From Streptomyces panaciradicis (GTDB lineage: Bacteria > Actinomycetota > Actinomycetes > Streptomycetales > Streptomycetaceae): a DNA stretch of 64,000 nucleotides. The notes below the pieces were generated by a model that was not told the DNA's origin, searched no databases, and worked only from the letters and a program-made list of their open reading frames with translations. The stretch covers positions 1 through 64,000 of the forward strand of contig NZ_JAMGBF010000036.1 in the NCBI RefSeq assembly GCF_023516615.1, read 5' to 3'. The stretch's first letter is position 1, and the number at the start of each line of letters is the position of its first letter. The translations under genes were made by a program, and so were the position numbers. Shown piece after piece: positions 8,858-16,765 of this stretch.

Positions 8858-10248
8858 GCGCCCGCAGCAGCAAGCCGCACGAGATCGTCGAGCGGGCGCT
8901 GGAGCTGTCCACCGCCGACGGCTGTGTCGTCATCGCCGACGAGCAGTCCACCGCCAACCTGCGCTGGGCGGGCAACGCGCTCACCACGAACGGTGTGACC
9001 AGGGGCCGTACGCTCACCGTGATCGCGACCGTCGGCGGCAAGGAGGGCACGGCCTCCGGTGTCGTCTCGCGCTCGGCCGTCACCGTCGAGGAGCTGGAGC
9101 CGCTGGTGCGGGCCGCGGAGGCCGCCGCGCGCGCCGCGGGCCCGGCCGAGGACGCGCAGCCGCTCGTCACGGACGTGCCGGCCTCCCCGGACTTCACCGA
9201 CGCGCCCGCGGAGACCGGCTCCGCCGTGTTCGCCGACTTCGCACCGGCGCTCGGCGAGGCCTTCGCCCGCGCGCGTGCGGGCGGACGCGAGCTGTACGGC
9301 TTCGCCAACCACGAGCTGGTGTCGACCTACGTGGGGACGTCGACGGGGCTGCGTCTGCGCCACGACCAGCCCAACGGCACGCTGGAGATCAACGCCAAGT
9401 CGCCCGACCGCAAGCGCTCGGCGTGGGCCGGGCGGTCCACGCGGGACTTCAAGGACGTCGACCCGGCGGCGCTGGACGCCGAGCTCGCCGTACGCCTCGG
9501 CTGGGCCGAGCGGCGGATCGCGCTGCCCGCCGGGCGGTACGAGACGCTGCTGCCGCCGACCGCCGTGGCCGACCTGCTGATCTACCAGCTGTGGTCCGCC
9601 TCGGGCCGGGACGCGGTCGAGGGGCGCACGGTGTTCTCCAAGCCCGGCGGCGGCACGCGCGTGGGCGACCGGCTCAGCGAGCTGCCGCTGACGCTGCGCA
9701 GCGACCCGAACGAGCCCGGCCTGGAGTCGGCGCCCTTCGTGATCGCCCACTCCTCCGGCGGCGACCAGTCGGTGTTCGACAACGGCCTGCCGCTCACGGC
9801 GACCGACTGGGTGCGCGAGGGAGTGCTGACGAACCTCGCCACCACCCGGCACAGCGCCGGTCTGACCGGACTGCCGGTGGCCCCGGCGATCGAGAACCTG
9901 ATCCTGACCGGCGGCGAGGACCGCTCCCTGGAGGAGATGGTCGCGAACACCGAACGCGGGCTGCTGCTGACCTGCCTGTGGTACATCCGCGAGGTCGATC
10001 CGGCCACGCTGCTGCTGACCGGCCTGACCAGGGACGGCGTCTACCTCGTGGAGAACGGCGAGGTGACCGGTGAGGTGAACAACTTCCGCTTCAACGAGTC
10101 GCCGGTGGACCTGCTGGGCCGGGCCACCGAGGCCGGGCGTACGGAAAAGACGCTGCCCAGGGAGTGGAGCGACTGGTTCACTAGGACCGCGATGCCCGCC
10201 CTGCGGGTGCCCGACTTCAACATGAGCTCTGTCAGCCAGGGCGTATAA
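8854..10248 (+). CDS. tldE: TldE/PmbA family partner subunit
   Basis: A 464-residue paralogue of TldD without the HExxxH zinc motif, as expected for the non-catalytic TldE (PmbA) subunit. It begins MSARSSKPHEIVERALELS and contains the C-terminal FNMSSVSQG segment typical of the family. The start codon overlaps the tldD stop. No maturation target or bacteriocin precursor is visible nearby, so a housekeeping role is more likely. Confidence 0.9.
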   Translation: MSARSSKPHEIVERALELSTADGCVVIADEQSTANLRWAGNALTTNGVTRGRTLTVIATVGGKEGTASGVVSRSAVTVEELEPLVRAAEAAARAAGPAEDAQPLVTDVPASPDFTDAPAETGSAVFADFAPALGEAFARARAGGRELYGFANHELVSTYVGTSTGLRLRHDQPNGTLEINAKSPDRKRSAWAGRSTRDFKDVDPAALDAELAVRLGWAERRIALPAGRYETLLPPTAVADLLIYQLWSASGRDAVEGRTVFSKPGGGTRVGDRLSELPLTLRSDPNEPGLESAPFVIAHSSGGDQSVFDNGLPLTATDWVREGVLTNLATTRHSAGLTGLPVAPAIENLILTGGEDRSLEEMVANTERGLLLTCLWYIREVDPATLLLTGLTRDGVYLVENGEVTGEVNNFRFNESPVDLLGRATEAGRTEKTLPREWSDWFTRTAMPALRVPDFNMSSVSQGV

Positions 10249-10305
10249 CCTCGTAGGCGGCTGTCAGCCGACTGCCCGAGGATCATCCAAGGAGATACGA
10301 GAACC

Positions 10306-11574
10306 GTGACGGACATCGTCGACGAGCTGAAGTGGCGTGGGCTGTGGGCCCTGTCCACTGACGAGGACGCTTTGCGCAAGGCGCTCGCGGACGGTCCCGT
10401 CACGTTCTATTGCGGTTTCGACCCGACCGCGGCCAGTCTGCACGTCGGTCACCTGGTGCAGGTCCTCACCATGCGCCGGCTCCAGCGGGCCGGACTGCGC
10501 CCGCTGGCGCTGGTGGGCGGGGCGACCGGCCAGATCGGCGACCCGCGGCCCACGGCGGAGCGCACGCTGAACGACCCGGAGACGGTCGCGAACTGGGTGA
10601 CCCGGCTGCGCGCGCAGATCGAGCCGTTCCTGTCCTTCGAGGGCGCGAACGCCGCGGTGATGGTGAACAACCTGGACTGGACGGCCGGCATGTCGGCCAT
10701 CGAGTTCCTGCGGGACATCGGCAAGCACTTCCGCGTCAACAAGATGCTGACCAAGGACTCCGTCGCCCGGCGGCTGGAGTCGCAGGAGGGCATCAGCTAC
10801 ACGGAGTTCAGCTACCAGCTGCTCCAGGGCATGGACTTCCTGGAGCTGTACCGGCGCTACGGCTGCACGCTCCAGCAGGGCGGCAGCGACCAGTGGGGCA
10901 ACCTCACCGCGGGCCTCGACCTCATCCACCGGCTGGAGCCCGAGGCCGAGGTGCACTGCCTCGCGACACCGCTCATGGTCAAGGCGGACGGCACCAAGTT
11001 CGGCAAGACCGAGGGCGGCGCCATCTGGCTCGACGCCGAGATGACCACGCCGTACGCGTTCTACCAGTTCTGGCTGAATGTCGACGACCGGGACATCTCC
11101 ACGTACATGCGCATCCTGTCCTTCCGATCCCGTGAGGAGCTGGAGGAGCTGGAGAAGCAGACCGAGGAGCGCCCGCAGGCCCGCGCCGCCCAGCGCGCGC
11201 TGGCCGAGGAGCTGACGACCCTGGTGCACGGGACCGACCAGACGGCCGCGGTGATCGCCGCGTCCAAGGCGCTGTTCGGGCAGGGCGAGCTGGCGGACCT
11301 GGACGACAGGACGCTGGCCGCGGCGCTGTCCGAGGTCCCGCACGTCCAGGTCACCGAGCTGGGCCCGGTCGTCGACCTGTTCGCCGAGGTCGGCCTGGTG
11401 GCCAGCAAGTCGGCCGCGCGACGGACGGTGAAGGAGGGCGGCGCGTACGTGAACAACGTCAAGGTCGCCTCCGAGGACGCCGTGCCCGACAAGGAGGACC
11501 TGCTGCACGGTCGGTGGCTGGTGCTGCGCCGGGGCAAGAAGAACCTGGCGGCGGTCGAGGTCGCGTCCGCCTAG
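10306..11574 (+). CDS. tyrS: Tyrosyl-tRNA synthetase
   Basis: A 422-residue class I synthetase. The HIGH signature is HVGH (residues 46-49), KMSKS is present as KFGKT (from Lys231), and the C-terminal ~60 residues form an S4-like RNA-binding domain ([18 protein letters not shown]). GTG start at 10306 after AAGGAGA. The 57-base gap from tldE leaves no room for a T-box leader. Followed by a strong terminator. Confidence 0.96.
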   Translation: MTDIVDELKWRGLWALSTDEDALRKALADGPVTFYCGFDPTAASLHVGHLVQVLTMRRLQRAGLRPLALVGGATGQIGDPRPTAERTLNDPETVANWVTRLRAQIEPFLSFEGANAAVMVNNLDWTAGMSAIEFLRDIGKHFRVNKMLTKDSVARRLESQEGISYTEFSYQLLQGMDFLELYRRYGCTLQQGGSDQWGNLTAGLDLIHRLEPEAEVHCLATPLMVKADGTKFGKTEGGAIWLDAEMTTPYAFYQFWLNVDDRDISTYMRILSFRSREELEELEKQTEERPQARAAQRALAEELTTLVHGTDQTAAVIAASKALFGQGELADLDDRTLAAALSEVPHVQVTELGPVVDLFAEVGLVASKSAARRTVKEGGAYVNNVKVASEDAVPDKEDLLHGRWLVLRRGKKNLAAVEVASA

Positions 11575-11584
11575 ACGCACGTCG

Positions 11585-11618
11585 AAAGGGGCCGGCTCCG
11601 ATGGGAGCCGGCCCCTTT
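11585..11618. terminator. Terminator between tyrS and the GlsB-like gene
   Basis: A 15-bp stem (11585-11599 with 11604-11618), 4-nt loop, with AAA and TTT at the base. It serves both convergent genes. Confidence 0.92.
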
Positions 11619-11625
11619 CCCGTGC

Positions 11626-11904
11626 TCAGGCGGTCTGCTTCTGCTTGCCCAGGGTCGCCATGTACAGCATGTCGACCACGAAGACGATGACGATCGCGGC
11701 GACGAGCTGGAAGGCGTGCCGGCTCCAGTCGATGCCCGAGGTCGACTCCACTCCGAACGCCCTCGCGATCGCGTTGCCGACGATGGCGCCGAGCATGCCG
11801 CAGATGGTGGTCAGCCAGAGGGGGCTGTGCTGCTTGCCCGGGATGATCGCCTTGGCGATCAGACCGAGCACGAATCCCACGATGATCGCCCACAACCAGC
11901 CCAT
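11626..11904 (-). CDS. GlsB/YeaQ/YmgE family membrane protein
   Basis: A 92-residue protein with three hydrophobic helices and the family signature GWLWAIIVGFVLGLIAKAIIPG followed by a glycine-rich second helix (CGMLGAIVGNAIA). The third helix is longer than in most members. Such transglycosylase-associated small membrane proteins are often stress-induced; the biochemical role is unknown. The ATG at 11904 has AAGGAGG eight bases upstream. Confidence 0.85.
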   Translation of the reverse strand: MGWLWAIIVGFVLGLIAKAIIPGKQHSPLWLTTICGMLGAIVGNAIARAFGVESTSGIDWSRHAFQLVAAIVIVFVVDMLYMATLGKQKQTA

Positions 11905-12070
11905 GGCTGCCTCCTTGTACGGCTCGACGCGAGCATTACGACAAGCCTCGGGCGGTACGCCGTACGGCGCATGTCGGGTACGGCCGTACGTGCTCCGGAC
12001 GAGGGCGTTCGCCCAGCGTGGAGGGGACCCGGTCTCGTAGGCGGCGCAGGCGCGGCGTACCGTGGAAGCA

Positions 12071-12105
12071 GTCCGGATCCCCACCCCGGCCGGGGTGGAC
12101 CGGAC
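12071..12105. repeat. Nested inverted repeat upstream of the DUF3099 gene
   Basis: An 18-bp perfect palindrome (12081-12098, CCACCCCGG/CCGGGGTGG) is flanked by a second complementary pair, GTCCGG/CCGGAC (12071-12076 and 12100-12105). It ends about 40 bases before the start codon and could be a terminator for upstream transcription or a binding site. Confidence 0.6.
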
Positions 12106-12147
12106 ACGGGGACAGGCAGGGCCGATGCGGGCGGATGGTGGAATGTG

Positions 12148-12546
12148 ATGCGAAAGCAGCACGGCGGCGGCAACGGCCAGGTGTTCCGGATCACCGGCGC
12201 CCGGACGGGCCTGCAGGAGGACGTGCGCGGGCGGCAGCGCCGGTACGTCATCTCCATGTCGATCCGTACGGTCTCGGTCATCCTCGCGGCCTCGCTGTGG
12301 AACGTGGAACGGCCGGTCGCGATCGTGGCGTTGGTGCTCGGCGCGGTCCTGCCGTACATCGCGGTGGTGGTCGCGAACGCCGGGCGGGAGAACGCGCCGA
12401 GTCTGCCGTCGACGTTCGTCTCGGTGCCGATGCGCCCGATGATCGCGCCGTCGCGGACGAACGACGGTTTCACGGAACCGGCTCCGGAAGATGTCGCGGC
12501 GGAGCCAGCGGCGGGCGCACGAAGCGAGCCGCACGACCCGGCGTGA
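12148..12546 (+). CDS. DUF3099 family membrane protein
   Basis: A 132-residue protein of the actinobacterial DUF3099 type: a cytoplasmic N-terminal segment (FRITGARTGLQEDVRGRQRRY), two adjacent membrane helices at about residues 38-75, and a long Pro/Ala-rich C-terminal tail. Function unknown. ATG at 12148 (a GTG at 12145 is equally possible) follows GGTGGA. Confidence 0.8.
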   Translation: MRKQHGGGNGQVFRITGARTGLQEDVRGRQRRYVISMSIRTVSVILAASLWNVERPVAIVALVLGAVLPYIAVVVANAGRENAPSLPSTFVSVPMRPMIAPSRTNDGFTEPAPEDVAAEPAAGARSEPHDPA

Positions 12547-12633
12547 CCCGCACCGGGGCGTGACAAACGGAAGGCGTCTTCGCGCCAAGCTCAAGAAATG
12601 CTCAGATCAATCATGTTGTTCAGGTGCCGGGCG

Positions 12634-12654
12634 ACGGGTGACCCGTGACATACT
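12634..12654 (+). promoter_or_regulatory. Probable 6C RNA promoter with palindrome over the -35 region
   Basis: CATACT (12649-12654) is placed correctly as a -10 for transcription beginning near 12661. A perfect 13-bp palindrome, ACGGGT-G-ACCCGT (12634-12646), lies just upstream where the -35 would be, and no consensus -35 is visible. That suggests an activator or repressor site. Confidence 0.45.
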
Positions 12655-12660
12655 TCGTAG

Positions 12661-12737
12661 GCGCTCCGCATCCCCCGTCGGAGCGACGGACCGACGCCGG
12701 GCAGCTCCCCCCGTGGCTGCTCGGCGTCGCCTTGTTT
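12661..12737 (+). ncRNA. 6C RNA (C-rich twin-hairpin small RNA)
   Basis: Two consecutive hairpins have pyrimidine loops. Hairpin 1 is CGCTCCG/CGGAGCG (12662-12668 with 12679-12685) with loop CATCCCCCGT. Hairpin 2 is a 14-bp stem (12692-12705 with 12716-12729, one G-U pair) with loop TCCCCCCGTG, followed by CCTTGTTT. This matches the published actinobacterial 6C motif: two stem-loops displaying runs of about six cytosines, the second acting as terminator. The homologous mycobacterial sRNA (B11/6C) pairs with G-rich ribosome sites of many mRNAs. It ends 22 bases before the next start codon. Confidence 0.85.
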
Positions 12738-12759
12738 GCAGCGGTTGTGAGACATACCT

Positions 12760-13008
12760 GTGAGTGACACCCCCATCTGCTCCGCCAAGGGCTGCCGTGC
12801 CGACGCCGTGTGGGTGCTGGCGTGGAACAACCCGAAGATCCATACGCCGGAGCGCCGCAAGACCTGGCTCGCCTGCGACGAGCACCGCGAGCACCTGTCG
12901 CAGTTCCTCGGGGTGCGGGGGATGCTCAAGGACGTCGTGACCCTCGCGGAGTGGGAGTCCACGAGGGCCGCCGACCCCCCGGGCACGGACGGGGTCCGCG
13001 ACCGCTGA
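12760..13008 (+). CDS. Small putative zinc-binding protein, conserved in actinobacteria
   Basis: An 82-residue protein with a possible metal site built from CSAKGC near the N terminus and CDEHREH in the middle. Relatives are often annotated, without good reason, as acetone carboxylase; nothing here supports that enzyme. GTG start at 12760, directly downstream of the 6C RNA terminator, with no clear ribosome site. Either read-through from the sRNA promoter or a separate promoter inside the sRNA could drive it. Confidence 0.7.
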   Translation: MSDTPICSAKGCRADAVWVLAWNNPKIHTPERRKTWLACDEHREHLSQFLGVRGMLKDVVTLAEWESTRAADPPGTDGVRDR

Positions 13009-13030
13009 CGCCGGTGCCGTCGCCCTTCCC

Positions 13031-14065
13031 TCAGTCGGCCGACGGCCCCCCGGACGACTCGCGTACGACCAGCCGGGTCGGCAGGACGACGTGCCGGCGC
13101 GGGGTTCGCGGGTCGTCGATCTCCTCCAGGAGCAGCCGCGCGATGGTGCTGCCGATCTTCTCGACGGGCTGGCTGACGCTGGTCAGCGGGGGGTTGCTGT
13201 GCCGGGCGAGGATCGAGTCGTCGAACCCGACCACGGCCACGTCGTCGGGGACCCGGCGCCCCGACCGGCGCAGCTCCAGCAGCGCGCCGACCGCCATGAC
13301 GTCGGAGGCGGCGAACACGGCGTCCAGATCCGGGAGTTGTTCGAGAAGTGAACGCATCGCGGCCCGTCCGCCGTCCTCGGTGAAGTCGCCCCTGGCGACC
13401 AGCTCGGGACCGGCCGGCAGGCCCGCCCGCTCCAGCGCCTCCCGCCATCCCTGAAGCCTGCTGCGGGCCACGTCCATGTCCAGCGGTCCGGTGATGGTGG
13501 CCACTTTCGTACGCCCCTGGTCCAGCAGGTGCCGGACCGCCGCCGCGGCCCCGCCCTCGTTGTCCGAGTGGACGTGGCTCAGCGGCTCCTGCCGGCCGCG
13601 CCGGCCGGCGAGCACGGTGGGCAGGCCCATCTCCTCCAGCATGCCCGGCAGCGGATCGTGCTCGTGGACGGAGACGAGGAGCACCCCGTCGACCCGCCGC
13701 TCCGCCACCGACGCGGTGAGCTGGTCGCGTTCGCCCTGGTCGCGGACCAGCATGAGCTGGAGCTGGGTGCGGGTCTCCGCGAGGACCGTGCTCACGCCGC
13801 GGATGACGGCCGAGAAGTACGGTTCCGAGCCGAGCCGGCTCTCGGACTCCGGGATGACGAGCGCCACGGAGTTGGTCTTGCTGGTGACCAGGCCGCGGGC
13901 CACGGAGTTGGGGACGTAGTTCAGTTCGGCGATGGCGGCCAGAACGGCGGCCTTCGCCTTGTCGCTGACGAGTTCCGAGCCGTTGATGACTCGTGAAACC
14001 GTGGTCCGCCCGACACCGGCGCGTGCGGCGACGGTCTTGATCGTCGGCCGCTGCCTCTCCCCCAT
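13031..14065 (-). CDS. LacI-family transcriptional repressor of the adjacent sugar operon
   Basis: A 344-residue LacI protein. The N-terminal helix-turn-helix (IKTVAARAGVGRTTVSRVING, residues ~8-28) and hinge (LNYVPNSVARGL) are complete, followed by a periplasmic-binding-type sensor domain. The ATG at 14065 follows AAGGAGG. It is divergent from a sugar-binding lipoprotein gene; two LacI-type operators in the gap lie 173-208 bases upstream of this start. By position it senses the sugar handled by the ABC transporter and beta-glucosidase, as CebR does for cellobiose. Confidence 0.9.
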   Translation of the reverse strand: MGERQRPTIKTVAARAGVGRTTVSRVINGSELVSDKAKAAVLAAIAELNYVPNSVARGLVTSKTNSVALVIPESESRLGSEPYFSAVIRGVSTVLAETRTQLQLMLVRDQGERDQLTASVAERRVDGVLLVSVHEHDPLPGMLEEMGLPTVLAGRRGRQEPLSHVHSDNEGGAAAAVRHLLDQGRTKVATITGPLDMDVARSRLQGWREALERAGLPAGPELVARGDFTEDGGRAAMRSLLEQLPDLDAVFAASDVMAVGALLELRRSGRRVPDDVAVVGFDDSILARHSNPPLTSVSQPVEKIGSTIARLLLEEIDDPRTPRRHVVLPTRLVVRESSGGPSAD

Positions 14066-14237
14066 GGCCCCTCCTTGCCTGCCGCGCCGCCGGACGCGTG
14101 CCACCTGCGCATTGTGCCAGAGGCGTGCGGGCGCCGATCCGACCGGCCGGGGGGCCGCCGCGACATCGCCCCGTAACCGACCGCGTTCACCTTCTTGACA
14201 TGACGACGGCCGCACGGTCAGTCTTCACCCACCTTGG

Positions 14238-14251
14238 TGGGCACGTTCCCA
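14238..14251 (+). promoter_or_regulatory. LacI-type operator 1 (TGGGCACGTTCCCA)
   Basis: A 14-bp near-palindrome with CG centre and TGGG/CCCA arms, extended by GG/CC to GGTGGG...CCCACC. It resembles the CebR box TGGGAGCGCTCCCA but with a different core. Confidence 0.7.
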
Positions 14252-14259
14252 CCAACGTT

Positions 14260-14273
14260 TGGGAACGTACCCA
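14260..14273 (+). promoter_or_regulatory. LacI-type operator 2 (TGGGAACGTACCCA)
   Basis: A second copy of the same 14-bp pattern starts exactly 22 bp after the first, about two helical turns, so two repressor dimers would bind the same face of the DNA. It lies 80 bp before the lipoprotein start codon. Confidence 0.7.
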
Positions 14274-14352
14274 CCAGACTAATCCGGACAAATAGCCGTC
14301 CTGTTTCGACTGGTGTCCCGGTGCGTCGGCAGCCACGGCTAGGGAGACGGAA

Positions 14353-15666
14353 ATGAGCAGCACCCGCACGAAGTTGCGTACAAGAATCGCGGCCGCGATA
14401 TCGGCCGCGACGGTCCTCGGGCTGGTCGCGGGCTGCGGTTCGGGCGGTGGCTCCGGCACCGGCGGAGGCCACGAGAACGGCAAGACCGTGATCACCATGG
14501 GTCTCTTCGGCGTCATGGGCTTCAAGGAGACCGGTCTGCTGGAGAAGTACATGAAGCTGCACCCGGACGTCGTCATCAAGGCGGACGTCGCCGGCGACGA
14601 GCAGACGTACTACACCGCTCTGCAGACCCATCTCGCCGCAGGCAGCGGCCTGAAGGACATCCAGGGCATCGAGGTGGGCCGCGCCAAGGAACTGGTCGAC
14701 ACCCAGAAGGACAAGTTCGCCGACCTCTCGGACGTCCCCGGCACCGCCCACTTCCTGCCCTGGAAGCTCAGCCAGGTCACCGCCCCCGACAAGAAGGTCA
14801 TCGGGCTCGGCACGGACATCGGCCCGATGGCGGTCTGCTACCGCAAGGACTTCTTCGAGAAGGCCGGGCTGCCCACCGACCGGGACCAGGTGGCCAAGCT
14901 GTGGGCGGGCGACTGGTCGAAGTACGTCGCCGTGGGCAAGCAGTTCAAGGCCGGCCTCAAGGGCTCCAAGGCCGCCTACATGGACAGCTCCAGCGGCCTG
15001 TTCAACGCCATGATCTACGGCAACTCCGAGCAGTTCTACGACAAGAGCGGCAAGCTGATCTACGCGAAGAACCCGGTCGTCAAGGACGCCTGGAAGCTCG
15101 CCTCACAGGCCGCGACCTCGGGGCTCACCGCGAAGCTCCGGCAGTTCCAGCCGGGCTGGGACCCCGGTCTGGCGAACAGCACCTTCGCCACCACGGTCTG
15201 TCCGGCGTGGATGCTCGCCCACATCAGCGAGAAGGCCGGGCCCGCGAACAAGGGCAAGTGGGACGTCGCCAAGGCGCCGAAGGGCGCGAACTGGGGCGGC
15301 TCCTTCCTCGGCGTCATGGAGAAGAGCCCGGTCAAGAAGGAGGCGAAGGAGCTCGTCGCCTGGCTCACCGCTCCCGAGCAGCAGTCCTACCTCTTCGAGA
15401 AGATCGGCAACTTCCCGTCGTCGGCGACGGCGCTGAAGTCGCCCGCGGTGACCGGGGCGAAGTCGGAGTACTTCAGCGGCGCGCCCATCGGCAAGATCTT
15501 CGGTGAGGCCGCCACGGAGATCCCCGACGAGCAGGTGCTCGGCCGCAAGGACGGCACGATCAAGGACATCTTCTCGCAGGGCCTGACGCTGATCGAGTCG
15601 CAGGGCAAGAGCCCCGACGACGCCTGGAAGACCACGGACGAGCGCATCAAGAAGGCCACCGGCTGA
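14353..15666 (+). CDS. Sugar ABC transporter substrate-binding lipoprotein
   Basis: A 437-residue extracellular solute-binding protein of the family used for di- and oligosaccharides. Its signal peptide ends in a lipobox (LGLVAGC, Cys about residue 28), followed by a Gly/Ser linker, then the mature domain starting KTVITMGLFG. First gene of an operon with two permeases and a GH1 beta-glucosidase, so the ligand is probably a beta-glucoside such as cellobiose; that is inference. A 12-bp hairpin after the stop may protect this message and favour high expression. Confidence 0.9.
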   Translation: MSSTRTKLRTRIAAAISAATVLGLVAGCGSGGGSGTGGGHENGKTVITMGLFGVMGFKETGLLEKYMKLHPDVVIKADVAGDEQTYYTALQTHLAAGSGLKDIQGIEVGRAKELVDTQKDKFADLSDVPGTAHFLPWKLSQVTAPDKKVIGLGTDIGPMAVCYRKDFFEKAGLPTDRDQVAKLWAGDWSKYVAVGKQFKAGLKGSKAAYMDSSSGLFNAMIYGNSEQFYDKSGKLIYAKNPVVKDAWKLASQAATSGLTAKLRQFQPGWDPGLANSTFATTVCPAWMLAHISEKAGPANKGKWDVAKAPKGANWGGSFLGVMEKSPVKKEAKELVAWLTAPEQQSYLFEKIGNFPSSATALKSPAVTGAKSEYFSGAPIGKIFGEAATEIPDEQVLGRKDGTIKDIFSQGLTLIESQGKSPDDAWKTTDERIKKATG

Positions 15667-15688
15667 GCCGTCCCTCCCGTCGCACCAG

Positions 15689-15715
15689 CCCGGCGGCCCG
15701 GTTCGGGCCGCCGGG
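15689..15715 (+). terminator. Intercistronic hairpin between binding protein and permease genes
   Basis: A 12-bp GC stem with a 3-nt loop (15689-15700 with 15704-15715), 40 bases before the permease start. Such hairpins cause partial termination or block 3' decay, giving more binding protein than permease. Confidence 0.75.
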
Positions 15716-15754
15716 TCCTCGAGCCCGTCACCCCGCGAAGGAAGGAAGCCTCCG

Positions 15755-16750
15755 GTGGCCACCTCCACCCCGATCACCCAGGGTGGTGCTCCAGGCACCG
15801 CTCCCCCGCCCGCCAAGAGGGCGCGCGAAGACCGCCAGGGCCTGCGCAACCTGCTGCACCGTCTCGACCTGCGAGGAGCGCCGTACGCGTTCATCGCCCC
15901 GTTCTTCGTGGTCTTCGCGGCCTTCAGCTTCTACCCGCTGATCTACACGGCCTGGATCTCCCTCCACCACGTCGAACTGTCGTCGCTGAGCCTGATGGAG
16001 TGGGTCGGCTTCGACAACTACACGGCCCTGTGGAACGACGACCGCTTCTGGAACGCGCTGGCCAACACCATCACCATCGGCGTGATCTCCACGGTCCCGC
16101 AGCTGCTGATGGCCCTGGGCCTGGCACACCTGCTCAACTACCGGATGCGCGGGTCGACGTTCTTCCGGGTCGCCTCCCTCACCCCGTACGCCACCTCGGT
16201 CGGTGCGGCCGCCCTGGTGTTCACCATGCTGTTCGAGCGGGACTTCGGCATGATCAACTGGATGCTGAGCCTGGTCGGGGTGGACCACATCGACTTCGAG
16301 AACAACAAGTGGGCGGCCCAGATCGCGATCTCCACGATCGTCATCTGGCGCTGGACCGGCTACAACGCCCTCCTCTACCTGGCCGCGATGCAGGCCGTCC
16401 CGCGCGACCGCTACGAGGCCGCGGCCATCGACGGGGCCTCCCGCTGGCAGCAGTTCCTCAAGGTCACCGTGCCGGGCATCCGGGCCACGATCGTCTTCAC
16501 CATCGTGCTGTCCACGATCGGTGCCACGCAGCTCTTCGGAGAGCCGCTGATCTTCGGGCAGGGGCCCAACGGCATCACCGGCGGCGCCGACAACCAGTAC
16601 CAGACGCTGGGCCTGCTGCTGTACGAGGAGGGCTGGAAGAACTACCAGATGGGCCGCGCCGCCACCGTCGCCTGGGCGATGTTCCTGCTGCTCATCCTCG
16701 TCTTCGTCGTCCAGCGAGTCCTCAAGCGCGCGCTGGCGCGCAGGTCCTGA
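15755..16750 (+). CDS. Sugar ABC transporter permease 1 (MalF type)
   Basis: A 331-residue inner-membrane permease with six hydrophobic segments after a polar ~40-residue N terminus. The EAA loop that contacts the ATPase is visible as YEAAAIDGASRWQQFLKVTVPGI (residues ~215-237; family signature EAA...G). GTG start behind GAAGGAAG. It pairs with the following permease. No ATPase gene is present, so the complex probably borrows a shared ATPase such as MsiK encoded elsewhere. Confidence 0.92.
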   Translation: MATSTPITQGGAPGTAPPPAKRAREDRQGLRNLLHRLDLRGAPYAFIAPFFVVFAAFSFYPLIYTAWISLHHVELSSLSLMEWVGFDNYTALWNDDRFWNALANTITIGVISTVPQLLMALGLAHLLNYRMRGSTFFRVASLTPYATSVGAAALVFTMLFERDFGMINWMLSLVGVDHIDFENNKWAAQIAISTIVIWRWTGYNALLYLAAMQAVPRDRYEAAAIDGASRWQQFLKVTVPGIRATIVFTIVLSTIGATQLFGEPLIFGQGPNGITGGADNQYQTLGLLLYEEGWKNYQMGRAATVAWAMFLLLILVFVVQRVLKRALARRS

Positions 16751-16765
16751 CCAGGAGTGCTTCCC

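Noticed and set aside
7255-10248. A 997-codon open frame overlapping tldD and tldE
   Set aside because: It is a GC-rich shadow: Arg/Gly/Ala-rich composition without motifs, lying over two strongly identified genes.
10249-10305. A T-box leader for tyrS
   Set aside because: The gap is only 57 bases, far too short, and no T-box sequence is present.
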